A DNA stretch of 39,004 nucleotides from an uncultured Eubacteriales bacterium (lineage in GTDB: Bacteria; Bacillota; Clostridia; Oscillospirales; Acutalibacteraceae). The translations under genes were made by a program, and so were the position numbers. The notes beneath the pieces are model-generated. The model had not been told where the DNA came from and searched no databases. It was given only the letters and a program-made list of their open reading frames with translations. Of the stretch, positions 1 to 9,711 are shown piece after piece. The stretch covers positions 1-39,004 of the forward strand of contig CAKSCM010000016.1 in assembly GCA_934444365.1 (NCBI GenBank), in the 5' to 3' direction. Every line of letters starts with the position of its first letter. The first letter of the stretch is position 1.

Positions 1-75
1 CAAGCCTCATTCCGGCAAGCCTCATTCCGGCAAGCCTCATTCCGGCAAGCCTCATTCCGGCAAGCCTCATTCCGG
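1..75. repeat. Tandem 15-bp repeat, five copies, cut by window start
   Basis: Five perfect head-to-tail copies of CAAGCCTCATTCCGG run from base 1. The array probably continues to the left of the window. The unit length is a multiple of three, so every frame stays open in theory (the minus strand reads R-N-E-A-C over and over), but there is no start, ribosome site or other coding sign. This is most simply an intergenic minisatellite. Confidence 0.95.
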
Positions 76-382
76 CAGAGACCTTGATGTGTGCGGCGTT
101 GATTTATCGCAATTCTTTCGGTTTTGTCGCCTGCTCTAAAATACGCTGCACGGCCCCGCCCCGGCGAACATTTTACCTTATAAAATCCGGCGCATTACCA
201 CTACTCTGCACAATTTAAGCCTCGTCGTGCAACGTTGCTTATACCTGCTGTTACGGCCTTTTGCCCCACAGCTCCCCGTTTATTCTATTCTATTAATGTT
301 CATTGTTTCAGCTTATACCTGATTCCTTTTAAAAACCGCAATGATTGAAAAACGCCGTTTACGGCCTTGTTCGGAGAAAAAA
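76..382. other. Intergenic region before the lipid kinase
   Basis: I see no gene, RNA or clear promoter here. The last part contains short T-rich runs and a TTCTATTCTATTAATG stretch. An in-frame ATG at 341 could extend the kinase by 14 residues, but the conserved protein starts at 383, where the ribosome site fits. Confidence 0.5.
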
Positions 383-1324
383 ATGAGAAATGTTTTTATC
401 GTTAATCCAAATGCCGGTAAGCCCGGCCGCGCCGCTGCTTTGTGCGAGCATATAAGATCCCGGTTTTCCGAGATCGGCGGAAAATATAAAATACATATAG
501 CAAAAAACCGGTCGGACGGCAGGGAGCTCGCATTACAGGAGGCCTCAAAGGGCGACGAGGTCCGCATTTTCGCGTGCGGCGGAGACGGAACGGCATTTCA
601 TGTTTTAAACGGAATGACAGGGTTTGAAAATGCGGCGCTCGGGATAATTCCGTGCGGAACGGCCAACGATTTTATAAAGTATTTCGGCGAGAAATCGCAC
701 GACATATTTTCGGACATAGGCGCTCAGCTCAGCGGCTGTGTGCGTCGGGTTGACGCCGTAAAGGCGCTCGGCCAGTATGCGCTCAATCAGTGCTCAATAG
801 GTATGGACGCCGACGTGTGCGCCAATAAGGACAGATTTTCGCGGCTTCCGCTTATCGAAGGTCAGGCGGCCTATATAATGTCGCTGTTTTACTGCTTTTT
901 GAGCAGCATTAAAAACCGACTTACAATACAAATTGACAAATCCGAGCCGGTAACCGGCGATTTTCTTTTTGCCGTAGCGGCCAACGGGAGGTATTACGGC
1001 GGAGGATTTAAAAGCGCTCCGGATGCGATTTTGGACGACGGGATGATCGACTGCCTGGCCATCGACAGCGTTTCGCGCCTTAAAATCGCCTCATTGCTTA
1101 AATGCTATACGCGCGGAGACCATGTCGGAAAACCGTTTTGCCATTTAAAAAGGGGTAAGCGCATGACCGTAACGGCAAAAAAAGAAACGGCCGTAAACAT
1201 GGACGGAGAGGTCTATATGACCAAGGAGGTAACCTTTGAGGCGGCGCCGAATGCCGTCAGACTGGTCGTTCCCAAGGGATGTGAGGACGCGCCCTTTGCC
1301 AATAAGCCGAAAACGGTAAAATAA
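383..1324 (+). CDS. Diacylglycerol kinase family lipid kinase (DgkB/YegS type)
   Basis: This is a 313-residue cytosolic or membrane-associated kinase of the DAGK catalytic family, which phosphorylates diacylglycerol or a related lipid to recycle it into phospholipid or lipoteichoic acid metabolism. The start at 383 is chosen because a GGAG ribosome site lies at 373-376 and the family N-terminus FIVNPNAGKPG follows at once. The nucleotide-binding signature GGDGT is at residues 66-70, followed by GIIPCGTANDF, the second family hallmark. The C-terminal half has the usual beta-sandwich features, including FAVAANGRYYGGGF and VNMDGE. Length is normal for the family (about 290-320). It stands alone: the next gene begins 341 bases later behind its own promoter. 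Substrate specificity cannot be assigned from sequence. Confidence 0.9.
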   Translation: MRNVFIVNPNAGKPGRAAALCEHIRSRFSEIGGKYKIHIAKNRSDGRELALQEASKGDEVRIFACGGDGTAFHVLNGMTGFENAALGIIPCGTANDFIKYFGEKSHDIFSDIGAQLSGCVRRVDAVKALGQYALNQCSIGMDADVCANKDRFSRLPLIEGQAAYIMSLFYCFLSSIKNRLTIQIDKSEPVTGDFLFAVAANGRYYGGGFKSAPDAILDDGMIDCLAIDSVSRLKIASLLKCYTRGDHVGKPFCHLKRGKRMTVTAKKETAVNMDGEVYMTKEVTFEAAPNAVRLVVPKGCEDAPFANKPKTVK

Positions 1325-1449
1325 TAGAACCGGGAGCTGCATTTGGATAATGCTATAAACATGAACATTCTTTTTTATGCAGTATAGCTAAAATAGTTGT
1401 TCATATATTGTTCAATTATGAGGAAACGGGTCAGTGGCACAAAAAAACA
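1325..1449. other. Intergenic region between the lipid kinase and the transport locus
   Basis: This is AT-rich DNA without a convincing terminator for the kinase gene. No open frame here has a ribosome site. The promoter annotated at 1450 follows. Confidence 0.4.
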
Positions 1450-1478
1450 TTGACTTTACGCCTCGGATTATGTAAAAT
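1450..1478 (+). promoter_or_regulatory. Sigma-A type promoter of the transport/surface locus
   Basis: TTGACT at 1450-1455 is followed after exactly 17 bases by TAAAAT at 1473-1478, each one mismatch from consensus. Transcription would start near 1485, leaving a leader of about 180 bases before the solute-binding protein. I saw no convincing catabolite-response site next to it. Confidence 0.7.
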
Positions 1479-1665
1479 TACTATACTATCGCTTATTGTG
1501 CGTTGGTATGACCAGACAACGTGTACGACCGGAAAAAACAATGCTCAGAGCAACGGTTTTATGTGGGCCGTTGTGCTGATGCGAGCCCGCCGTAGATTTT
1601 AATTCAGCGTGCGGGCTGATTGGTTTTTTAGGGAGCGTACAATTTACAACAGCGGAAAGGGCAAC

Positions 1666-4662
1666 ATGAAAATGAAATTTACACATCGAATATTATCGTT
1701 TTTGCTTGCGGCGGTGTTGACAGTGGGAGTCGCCGCATCTGCCGTGGCGGCAGAGCCTGCTGAGGAGGCGGCTTCTGCTCCGGAATCGTCTGCTGCCGGT
1801 GTAACCGAGAGTGCAAACCCGGCTGATACGGCATCCGATACGGCTGCGAGCACATTTTCGCGTTTTTCGTATCACGAGTACAGCGCCATACACAGTGATG
1901 CTCAGCCGGCTTCGGCAAGGGTCACCATTGACGCTTCGAGCTATACCTCTGCCAATGAGGGAGTAATGGTGTACGACGGAGCCGATACCTTCCTTACCGA
2001 CAGCTCCAGGGTCGGCAAATCGATACTCACCAGTGAGGCGTCCTACGTTGAATGGACGGTTGAAATTCCGCAGACCGGGCTTTATGTAATGAACCTCGAC
2101 TACTACACCGTTAACATAGCGGGTCAGGCCGAGTTCGAGAGCAAGGGAAGCGACATAGAGCGTTCGATTTTTATAGACGGAGAGCAGCCCTTTACCGAGG
2201 CTGCCGGTGTTGCCCTGCAGAGAAAATTCATTGACAGGGAAGAAATACAGCAGGATATTTACGGCCACGACATACGTCCCGAAAGCGAGGAGGTAAATTG
2301 CTGGCTCAATTCAGACTGTCATGACGCCAGCGGCGTTTTCGGCGGTCCGTTTGAATTTTACCTTACCGCCGGTACTCACCGTATCGCTTTCAAAGCGGTA
2401 AAGGAGCCGGTCGTTTTAAACCGTATAACCCTTTATTCCCCCGACGAGCTGCCGACCTTCGCCGAGGCGATGGCCGATTATGAGCAAAAGGGCTATAAGA
2501 AGGTAACCGGCGTTGATCCCCAGCGCGTTCAGGCCGAAAATCCGAGCTCCAAATCGTCGAGCACACTTTATGCCTCGTACGACCGCGGATCGGCCGCCAT
2601 GGAGCCCGCTTCCTTTGATGTTATAAAGCTCAACCAGATTTCGTCCTCACAGTTCAGCAGCGCATACCAGTGGGTCGAGTGGACCGTTAACGTCCCCGAG
2701 GCCGGACTGTACAAGATTTCAACAAGATTCCAGCAGACCACACGCGACGGCTCCTTCTGTAACAGGGCTGTTTACATAAACGGAAAAATTCCTTACGAAG
2801 AGGCAAAATTCGTCCGCTTCAATTACGACAGTTCGTGGCAGGTCGACAATTTTAAGACGACCTCCGGCGAGGATATGTGGTTCTACCTTGACAAGGGCGA
2901 CAACACCATACGCCTTGAGGTATCGCTCGGCGAGTTTGCCGATGCGGCCAGCCGCGTTGAAGAACTGGTTTACGATCTTAACCAGTGCTACCGTGAGATC
3001 GTTCAGATAACCGGTACGGTTCCCGACGCTTTCCGCGATTACAAATTCCGCACCCTTATTCCGGGCACCATCGAGGTTCTCACCTCCTCTCTTACCGAGT
3101 TAAGACAGCTTAAAGAGGATATCGAAGCCTTCACCGGACAAAACGGATCGCTCCTTTCTACATTTGATACACTTATAAACGACCTTGATTCCATGGCCAA
3201 CAAGCCGACCACAATCGCCAAGAAACTTGAGAGTTTTAAAACCAATCTCGGCTCGCTCAGTACCTGGCAGCTTAATATTACCTCTCAGCCGATAAGCTTC
3301 GACTGGGTCGAGGTTATGCCTGCCGACGCCGAGCTGCCCAAGGCCAACGCAGGATTCTTTAAGTCCTTCGGATTCCAGTTCAGGATGTTCATTGCATCCT
3401 TCTATATGGATTACAACAATGTCGGAATTACCAAGAAGAATTCCTCGGAAGATAACGAGGAGGACAAAAAAGAGGTTACCGTCTGGGTTGCAACCGGACG
3501 CGACCAGTTCGCCATAATCCGCCGCCTTATAAACAACAACCAGTCAGACACGCTCGACGGAGTAAACGTAAACCTTCAGCTTGTTGCCGCCGGAACCCTT
3601 TTGCCGTCGGTGCTTGCCGGAACGGGACCGGATGTTTCGCTCCAGTCGGCTAATACCGATCCGCTTAACTACGCAATACGTAATGCGGTTATCGATCTTA
3701 CACAGTTTGATACATATGACGAGGTTTCAAAACGGTTCAATAAAGAAGCGCTTGTGCCGTACACCTACAAGGGTAAGGTATATGCGCTGCCCGAGACCTT
3801 TACATTTAACATGATGTTCTACCGCAGCGATATTCTTGCTGAGTATGACCTCCCCGTTCCCCAGACGTGGCAGGATGTTTACAACTGCATGGTCAAGCTC
3901 AGTATGAACGGAATGTTCTTCGGCGTAATGCCGACCGTTCAGACCTATGCGTCGCTGCTTTACCAGAACGGCGGAGCCTTCTACAATGAAGACGGAAGTG
4001 CTTCGGCGCTCGACAGCCCGACCGCAATAAGAGCCTTTGAACAGTGGACGGGATTCTACACCGAGTATTCAAGCACGGTTGACTTTGACTTTGCAAACCG
4101 TTTCCGTACGGGTGAAATGCCCATCGGTATCGGTGACTACACCATTTACAATCAGATGAGCGTTTTCGCTACCGAAATAAAGGGACTTTGGGAGTTCACC
4201 TCTATTCCGGGCGTTGAAAAGACCGACGAAAACGGCAATACATACATAGACCGTTCAACCGCTACCACCGGATCGGCCTGTATACTTCTTAAAACCGCCA
4301 AGGATTACGAATCCGCATGGAAATTCATGGACTGGTGGACCTCGACCGATGCACAGGTCAGCTACGGCCGTGAGATAGAAAGTCTCCAGGGCGTAGCCGG
4401 ACGTTATGCCACCGCTAATGAGGAAGCCCTCTCAATGCTCGCATGGGACGTTGATGACTATAAGGCCCTTAAGGCACAGTGGGCCTGGGCAAAGGCGGTT
4501 CCCGAATATCCCGGAAGCTACATTCTCAACCGCTATATCGACTTTGCATTCCGAAATGTTCTTAACAAGAGCGTTGAACCCGGACAGGAGCTTCTTGAGT
4601 ACGTCGATCAGATAAACGACGAGCTTACAAGAAAGCGCGCCGAGTTTGAAAAAGAAAAATAA
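1666..4662 (+). CDS. Large extracellular solute-binding protein with N-terminal carbohydrate-binding-like modules
   Basis: This 998-residue protein has a signal peptide (residues 1-29, AAVLTVGVAASAVAA) with no lipobox. An A/S/E/T-rich linker comes next. Two related beta-sandwich modules follow at about 86-257 and 287-420; they share VEWTVEIPQTGLY / VEWTVNVPEAGLY and a later F/YI(D/N)G motif, and resemble galactose-binding-like CBMs. A helical segment spans about 430-535, then an aromatic-rich stretch near 545-588. A family 1 sugar solute-binding domain (SBP_bac_1 type) covers about 603-985, with VTVWVATGRDQ at its start, GTGPDVSLQ, and YKGKVYALPETF in the hinge region. The start is set by GGAAAGGG at 1654-1661. 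It is the first gene of the locus and the evident receptor for the permeases that follow 52 bases on. The lack of a lipid anchor is odd for a Gram-positive binding protein; the extra modules may hold it at the wall or on the glycan. Confidence 0.87.
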   Translation: MKMKFTHRILSFLLAAVLTVGVAASAVAAEPAEEAASAPESSAAGVTESANPADTASDTAASTFSRFSYHEYSAIHSDAQPASARVTIDASSYTSANEGVMVYDGADTFLTDSSRVGKSILTSEASYVEWTVEIPQTGLYVMNLDYYTVNIAGQAEFESKGSDIERSIFIDGEQPFTEAAGVALQRKFIDREEIQQDIYGHDIRPESEEVNCWLNSDCHDASGVFGGPFEFYLTAGTHRIAFKAVKEPVVLNRITLYSPDELPTFAEAMADYEQKGYKKVTGVDPQRVQAENPSSKSSSTLYASYDRGSAAMEPASFDVIKLNQISSSQFSSAYQWVEWTVNVPEAGLYKISTRFQQTTRDGSFCNRAVYINGKIPYEEAKFVRFNYDSSWQVDNFKTTSGEDMWFYLDKGDNTIRLEVSLGEFADAASRVEELVYDLNQCYREIVQITGTVPDAFRDYKFRTLIPGTIEVLTSSLTELRQLKEDIEAFTGQNGSLLSTFDTLINDLDSMANKPTTIAKKLESFKTNLGSLSTWQLNITSQPISFDWVEVMPADAELPKANAGFFKSFGFQFRMFIASFYMDYNNVGITKKNSSEDNEEDKKEVTVWVATGRDQFAIIRRLINNNQSDTLDGVNVNLQLVAAGTLLPSVLAGTGPDVSLQSANTDPLNYAIRNAVIDLTQFDTYDEVSKRFNKEALVPYTYKGKVYALPETFTFNMMFYRSDILAEYDLPVPQTWQDVYNCMVKLSMNGMFFGVMPTVQTYASLLYQNGGAFYNEDGSASALDSPTAIRAFEQWTGFYTEYSSTVDFDFANRFRTGEMPIGIGDYTIYNQMSVFATEIKGLWEFTSIPGVEKTDENGNTYIDRSTATTGSACILLKTAKDYESAWKFMDWWTSTDAQVSYGREIESLQGVAGRYATANEEALSMLAWDVDDYKALKAQWAWAKAVPEYPGSYILNRYIDFAFRNVLNKSVEPGQELLEYVDQINDELTRKRAEFEKEK

Positions 4663-4714
4663 ACGCATTTATTGCCTTATAGTCTATACTAATTTATTGC
4701 GAGGGTGAAAACAC

Positions 4715-5644
4715 ATGAAATCCGCAACGGAAAAACGCCGCAGGCTTACCCCCAGAGAGGTCGGCAAAAAGATGTGGGATGACAGGGTAGGATACCTTAT
4801 GGCAGCCCCCTATCTTATCCTCTTTATAATCTTTACGGTAATGCCTGTTCTGGTATCAATCTTCTTCAGCTTTACCAACTTCAACATGCTCGAGCCCCCT
4901 ACGTGGATCGGAGTTGAAAACTACATAACGCTGTTCTTTAAAGACAGCATATTCCTCATAGCGATCCGCAACACCTTGATACTTGCGGCTATAACCGGTC
5001 CTGTCGGATACCTCATGTGCTTCTTCTTCGCATGGTGTATCAACGAGTTCAAGCCCGGACTTCGCGCCTTTATCACGCTTTGCTTTTATGCCCCTTCGAT
5101 TTCGGGCAACGTATACCTTATATGGACCCTCATGTTCTCGAACGACTCGGCAGGTCTTATAAATGCATGGCTTTTAAAGCTCGGAGTTATCTCAAAAGCA
5201 ATACAGTTTACCAAGGATGCAAAATACATGATGCCGCTTGCCATCGCGGTAATACTGTGGACATCGCTCGGTACTTCATTCCTTGCATTTATAGCAGGTT
5301 TCCAGGGCGTTGACCGCACCTATTACGAGGCGGCCGCTGTCGACGGTATACATAACCGCTGGCAGGAGCTCTGGTTTGTTACCCTGCCGCTTATGAAGAA
5401 CATGCTTATGTTCTCGGCCGTTATGAGTATAACCGGCGCCTTCAATGTAGGCGATGTTATAACGGCGCTGTTCGGTTTCCCGAGTCAGGGATATGCACTG
5501 CATACGATAATGCACCACCTGACCGACTACGGCGGACAGCGATTCGAGATGGGCTATGCATCGGCAATAGCAACCATACTTTTCATCGTAATGATTGCTT
5601 GTAACAAACTTATCCAGAAGATGTTAGCAAAGGTGGGTAACTGA
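4715..5644 (+). CDS. CUT1 sugar ABC transporter permease (pair 1, MalF/UgpA-like)
   Basis: This 309-residue integral membrane protein has about six membrane segments after a basic cytosolic N-terminus. The ATPase-docking EAA loop reads EAAAVDGIHNRWQELWFVTLP, placing it in the binding-protein-dependent permease family. A GAGGGTG ribosome site lies at 4701-4707. It pairs with the next gene, four bases downstream, to form the membrane channel, and would receive substrate from the preceding binding protein. No ATPase gene is present here, which is common for CUT1 systems of Gram-positive bacteria that share an MsmX-type ATPase. Confidence 0.93.
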   Translation: MKSATEKRRRLTPREVGKKMWDDRVGYLMAAPYLILFIIFTVMPVLVSIFFSFTNFNMLEPPTWIGVENYITLFFKDSIFLIAIRNTLILAAITGPVGYLMCFFFAWCINEFKPGLRAFITLCFYAPSISGNVYLIWTLMFSNDSAGLINAWLLKLGVISKAIQFTKDAKYMMPLAIAVILWTSLGTSFLAFIAGFQGVDRTYYEAAAVDGIHNRWQELWFVTLPLMKNMLMFSAVMSITGAFNVGDVITALFGFPSQGYALHTIMHHLTDYGGQRFEMGYASAIATILFIVMIACNKLIQKMLAKVGN

Positions 5645-5648
5645 GAAA

Positions 5649-6509
5649 ATGGCTAAATACGCAAAAGCAAGAATAAACAGATCTCGCGGCGGAGACGTAG
5701 GCATTTTCATCATCCTGCTTATTTTCGGAGTTTTGATGGTCCTTCCGATGTACTATGCCATCATAACCTCCTTAAAACCGCTTAACGAATTATGGTACTT
5801 CCCTCCCCGCTTCGTGGTATACAATCCCACGTTTAAGCATTACAGAGACCTTTTCGGTACATTGACCGATTCATGGGTTCCCTTTACACGTTACATATTC
5901 AACACCCTGTTCATTTCGGTTGTCGGTACATTGGGACACGTTGTTATATCCTCAATGGCGGCATATGCGCTTTGTAAAAAGAGATTTTACGGCTCGAACT
6001 TCTTCTTCCGGCTGATAGTTCTCTCCCTTATGTTCAGCGCGGCCGTCACGGGTATACCGACCTTCATGATAATGTCATCCTTAAAGCTCATGAACAGCTA
6101 TTGGGCGATTATACTTCCGGCCTTCTCAAGCACCCTCGGCCTTTACCTCATGAAGCAGTTCATGGAGGAAAACGTCAAGGACGTAATCATCGAAGCCGCC
6201 AAGATCGACGGCGCCGGTGAATCGAGAATTTTCTGGACAATAGTAATGCCCATGGTTAAGCCCGGCTGGCTGACCCTTATAGTTTTCTCCTTCCAGGGTC
6301 TGTGGAATGCAACGGGCGGAATATATATACAAAGCGAAGAGCTCAAAAGCCTTAACTATGCCGTCGGTCAGATAGCGGCTTCAGGCTTGGCGCGTGCCGG
6401 CGTTGCGGCGGCGTCATTGGTGTTTATGATGATACTCCCGATACTTGTTTTCCTGTTCTCGCAGAGCAATATCGTGGAGACCATGTCGTCATCAGGTATC
6501 AAGGAGTAG
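5649..6509 (+). CDS. CUT1 carbohydrate ABC transporter permease (pair 1, MalG/UgpE-like)
   Basis: This 286-residue permease has about six membrane segments. Its EAA loop, IIEAAKIDGAGESRIFWTIV, precedes the last membrane segments as in MalG-type partners. Only four bases separate it from the upstream permease, so its ribosome site (GGTGGG near 5633) lies inside that gene's 3' end and translation is probably coupled. It is the second half of the first permease pair. The next gene starts 21 bases on. Confidence 0.92.
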   Translation: MAKYAKARINRSRGGDVGIFIILLIFGVLMVLPMYYAIITSLKPLNELWYFPPRFVVYNPTFKHYRDLFGTLTDSWVPFTRYIFNTLFISVVGTLGHVVISSMAAYALCKKRFYGSNFFFRLIVLSLMFSAAVTGIPTFMIMSSLKLMNSYWAIILPAFSSTLGLYLMKQFMEENVKDVIIEAAKIDGAGESRIFWTIVMPMVKPGWLTLIVFSFQGLWNATGGIYIQSEELKSLNYAVGQIAASGLARAGVAAASLVFMMILPILVFLFSQSNIVETMSSSGIKE

Positions 6510-6530
6510 TAAAGACAAGGGGATAGTTTG

Positions 6531-9500
6531 ATGCGTTTTGTAAAAACCAGTTTATGCCTGATACTGGCCGCAATGATGCTTGTGCCGTCGATGTTTATTT
6601 CAACCTCGGCTTTGCCCTCGGCCGGCAGTACAGAGGCTTCTTCCACCGTTCCGTACATAACGTACATGTACAACTTTAACGGCAACGTCGTTCAGACGCC
6701 TCATGCCTACATTCCTGCCGATGTTCTGGGCGGCGAAGCGCTTGGAATAGGCAAGTTTGTGGCTCCTGCCGACATCGAGGTTGACGCAAACGGCAATATT
6801 TACGTCATGGACACCGAGTACATCCCCGAGGGATCTATTGCGGGCGACTATGATGCGCTTGCCGGCGCCGACGGCACATCAGGCGATACGGCTTCGACCG
6901 ATACCGCCTCAACAGCGACCGATACAGCGGCAACCGACACATCAGCGGCCGATACAACAGCTGCTGCCGATACCTCAGCCGACACTTCGTCCGGTTCGGA
7001 TTCCTCCGACAACACCTCTTCTTCGGGCGAAAATGAGGACGACACCAAAAACGGAGTTGTTATTGACGAGAGCGCCCTTCCCGAGGATGCTCATTCGGAT
7101 ATACAGATAAAGAGCCCTGAGGATCTTATCAAGTACATCGATATGCTCCCCGAGCTGTCGAATCTCACTATTGATTACGGCAAGAGGATCGTCGTCATGT
7201 ACGACGCCTATAATGCCTTCAGCGACAATCAGCGTGTCAAGGTTACAAATAAGGATAAATTCCTTGAGGAGTACAAGTATATCACAGTTACCGCCGAGGT
7301 AAGAGCTACAACAGGTGCGCAGCTTGATAAGTATTTGGCGGTTCTTCCCGCAACCGACAATATAACAATAGAGCATGAGCCCCGTATAGCCGCTCTCAAA
7401 AGGGCTTACGATTCGCTCAGTGCCGCCGAAAAGGGAAATGTTTCCGGTTACGGTACCGTTTTCCTCCCGGCTTACAACAAAATGTACTACAGCGCCACGA
7501 TTGATGCACGTACGGCCGATGTTCTTGACAGATTTATAGACCTTTTGCCTCCTGTCGAGTCCATAACAAACGACTATGAGGCCCGTGTTCAGGCCTTGCT
7601 TATAGCCTACCGTACCCTGACGTCTGACGAAAAGCCGCTTGTTACAAAGAAGGATATTCTCGATGCAGCGGAATATAAGCTTGACGAATTTCAGTGCGCC
7701 GAGCGTTATCAAAAGCGCAAGGGCCGTCTGGTAGTAATCAATCCGGATTATACCGTTAAGTATATAATTCAGGATTTTGACAACGACGGACACATCGACG
7801 GAATGAACGCCCCGGGCGGTGTTACCATTGCACCGAACGGCGACGTATATATTGCCGATACCGAGAACAGCCGTGTTCTTCAGTTTACGTCGGACGGACA
7901 GTTTATAAGGGATATAAAGAACCCCCAGATCTCCCAGCTCGGAACCGATTATACATACCGTCCTTCGAAGCTTTCGGTTGACGATTCCGGAAACATTTAC
8001 ATAATAGCCAAGAACGCCAACATGGGTGTTATATTGCTCGACTCGAACGGTGACTTTACCGGATTTGTCGGAGCACAGAAGGTTTCATACAACGCCATAG
8101 ATTATATGTGGAAAACCATCCTCAGTGATGAGGCTCGCGACCGTATGACCTCCTTTGTTCCGTCGGAGTACAACAATATAAAGATGGATAAGGAAGGCTT
8201 TGCCTACGTTACTACAAGCTCGATTGATACAAAAGAGCTTAAAGCGGCGATTGAATCGTCCACTCAGTCCTCCGAAAAATCACCGGTAAAACGCCTTAAC
8301 CCGAGCGGAAAAGACGTATTGAAGCGTTGGGGCTACTTCATACCCGCCGGCGACGTTCTGTTCGACATGAACTCGGTCGGCGATTACGAAACCTCGGTTA
8401 TAACCGACGTGGCCGTATCCGATCACGGACGTTACACCATACTCGACACCCGTTTTAACCGTTTATTCACATATTCGGCCAACGGCGAGCTTCTTTACGC
8501 CTTCGGCGGCGAGGGACGTGAGGCAGGTAATACCACCCTTCCCTCGGCCATAACCTACAACGGCGACGATCTTCTTATAATCGACTCCAAAACGGGTCTT
8601 ATTACAAGATATGAAATAACCCATTACGGACAGCTCATCGATCAGGCATATTCCTACTATGATCAGTACGAATATGACGAGAGCGTGGCCTCGTGGCAGG
8701 AGGTTTTGAAGGAGAACGCTAACTTCGATATAGCCTACGACGGTATTGCAAGTTCCTTTATAAGAACCGGCGATTACAAAAAGGCTATGGAGTATTACCG
8801 TTTCTCCAACAATTCAACCGGTTATTCCAATGCATTTAACAAGTACCGCACATACGTAATCGAGAATTACCTGCTTGTGGTGGTTGCTGTAATAATTGCG
8901 GCATTGTTCCTTGTTATTCAGCTGTTCAAGTACTTCGGACGCCGCAACAAAGCCGAAAAATATGCGGCCAAGCGGGAGAGTGTGTGGAGTCAGGTCTGCT
9001 ATGCGTTTTATGTTATAATCCATCCGTTTGACGGTTTCTGGGATTTGAAACACGAAAAGCGCGGAAGCATGAAGGCGGCCAACATAATCCTCGCGGCGGT
9101 TGTCGTGGTCAATATTGCGTCGAAGTTCTTTACGGCCTACCTCTTCAATCCTTATTACGGATATAAGGTGTCTGTGCTTCGCGAGATAATCATGGTGATA
9201 TTCCCCTTCCTGCTTTGGGTCATCGCTAACTGGAGTGTTACAACGCTGCTCGACGGCGAGGGCAAAATGAAGGATATATACATCTTCACCGCCTACTCGC
9301 TGACACCGACCGTAATTCTTACGATTCTCAGCATGGTGCTCTCGCACTTCATGATCAAGGATGAGGCCATGTATCTGACCTTCTTCACTTCGCTTTCCAC
9401 CGTTTGGTGCGGATTCCTGCTTTTCTCCGGAAACACCACAACGCATCGCTATACCGTGTCCAAGAGTTTGGCGTCAATGATAGTTTCAGCCATCGGAATA

Positions 9501-9599
9501 GGAATTATAGTGTTTGTGCTGCTGGTCATTATATCGACCTACCAGAGTATGTACTCTTTTGTTGATAACATCATCAAAGAGATTACCTACCGTATTTAA
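6531..9599 (+). CDS. Membrane-anchored NHL-propeller / TPR / Yip1-domain protein with inserted helical repeats
   Basis: This 1022-residue protein has a signal peptide (about 1-28). Beta-propeller (NHL-like) strands occur at about 76-97 (FVAPADIEVDANGNIYVMDTE) and again from 396 to about 695 (APNGDVYIADTENSRVLQF, SVDDSGNIYIIA). Residues 98-395 interrupt the propeller: a T/A/S/D-rich linker (112-170), then three ~50-residue helical repeats (about 197-250, 263-318, 329-385). TPR-like helices follow (697-770), a membrane helix (780-800), and a multi-pass Yip1-type domain (about 825-1007) with FDGFWDLKHEKRGSM at its start. ATG 6531 is preferred over TTG 6528 because AAGGGG lies seven bases before it. 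The topology implied is an outside propeller and TPR held by a membrane Yip1 domain. Its place between permeases and the DUF5696 gene suggests a sensor, scaffold or transporter subunit; the function is unknown. Confidence 0.8.
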   Translation: MRFVKTSLCLILAAMMLVPSMFISTSALPSAGSTEASSTVPYITYMYNFNGNVVQTPHAYIPADVLGGEALGIGKFVAPADIEVDANGNIYVMDTEYIPEGSIAGDYDALAGADGTSGDTASTDTASTATDTAATDTSAADTTAAADTSADTSSGSDSSDNTSSSGENEDDTKNGVVIDESALPEDAHSDIQIKSPEDLIKYIDMLPELSNLTIDYGKRIVVMYDAYNAFSDNQRVKVTNKDKFLEEYKYITVTAEVRATTGAQLDKYLAVLPATDNITIEHEPRIAALKRAYDSLSAAEKGNVSGYGTVFLPAYNKMYYSATIDARTADVLDRFIDLLPPVESITNDYEARVQALLIAYRTLTSDEKPLVTKKDILDAAEYKLDEFQCAERYQKRKGRLVVINPDYTVKYIIQDFDNDGHIDGMNAPGGVTIAPNGDVYIADTENSRVLQFTSDGQFIRDIKNPQISQLGTDYTYRPSKLSVDDSGNIYIIAKNANMGVILLDSNGDFTGFVGAQKVSYNAIDYMWKTILSDEARDRMTSFVPSEYNNIKMDKEGFAYVTTSSIDTKELKAAIESSTQSSEKSPVKRLNPSGKDVLKRWGYFIPAGDVLFDMNSVGDYETSVITDVAVSDHGRYTILDTRFNRLFTYSANGELLYAFGGEGREAGNTTLPSAITYNGDDLLIIDSKTGLITRYEITHYGQLIDQAYSYYDQYEYDESVASWQEVLKENANFDIAYDGIASSFIRTGDYKKAMEYYRFSNNSTGYSNAFNKYRTYVIENYLLVVVAVIIAALFLVIQLFKYFGRRNKAEKYAAKRESVWSQVCYAFYVIIHPFDGFWDLKHEKRGSMKAANIILAAVVVVNIASKFFTAYLFNPYYGYKVSVLREIIMVIFPFLLWVIANWSVTTLLDGEGKMKDIYIFTAYSLTPTVILTILSMVLSHFMIKDEAMYLTFFTSLSTVWCGFLLFSGNTTTHRYTVSKSLASMIVSAIGIGIIVFVLLVIISTYQSMYSFVDNIIKEITYRI

Positions 9600-9711
9600 C
9601 CTGAGGCTTCCGGCGCCGGCGTTTACCTTAAACGGCCGATACGGCGGCGTCGGACATGAAGATATAAACACGGCATTTTTCACGCCGCTGCACTAAGATT
9701 GGATGGGTGTT
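9600..9711 (+). other. Intercistronic spacer inside the locus
   Basis: This 112-base spacer between the Yip1-domain gene and the DUF5696-type gene is GC-rich (CCGGCGCCGGCG) and has no clear terminator or promoter. The two genes are therefore read as one transcription unit, with moderate confidence. Confidence 0.4.

Noticed and set aside
1..75. CRISPR array
   Set aside because: The repeats are only 15 bp and head to tail with no spacers; no cas genes are near.
6848..7110. Extra frames over the T/A/S/D-rich linker
   Set aside because: They are shadows of a low-complexity repeat in the real frame.
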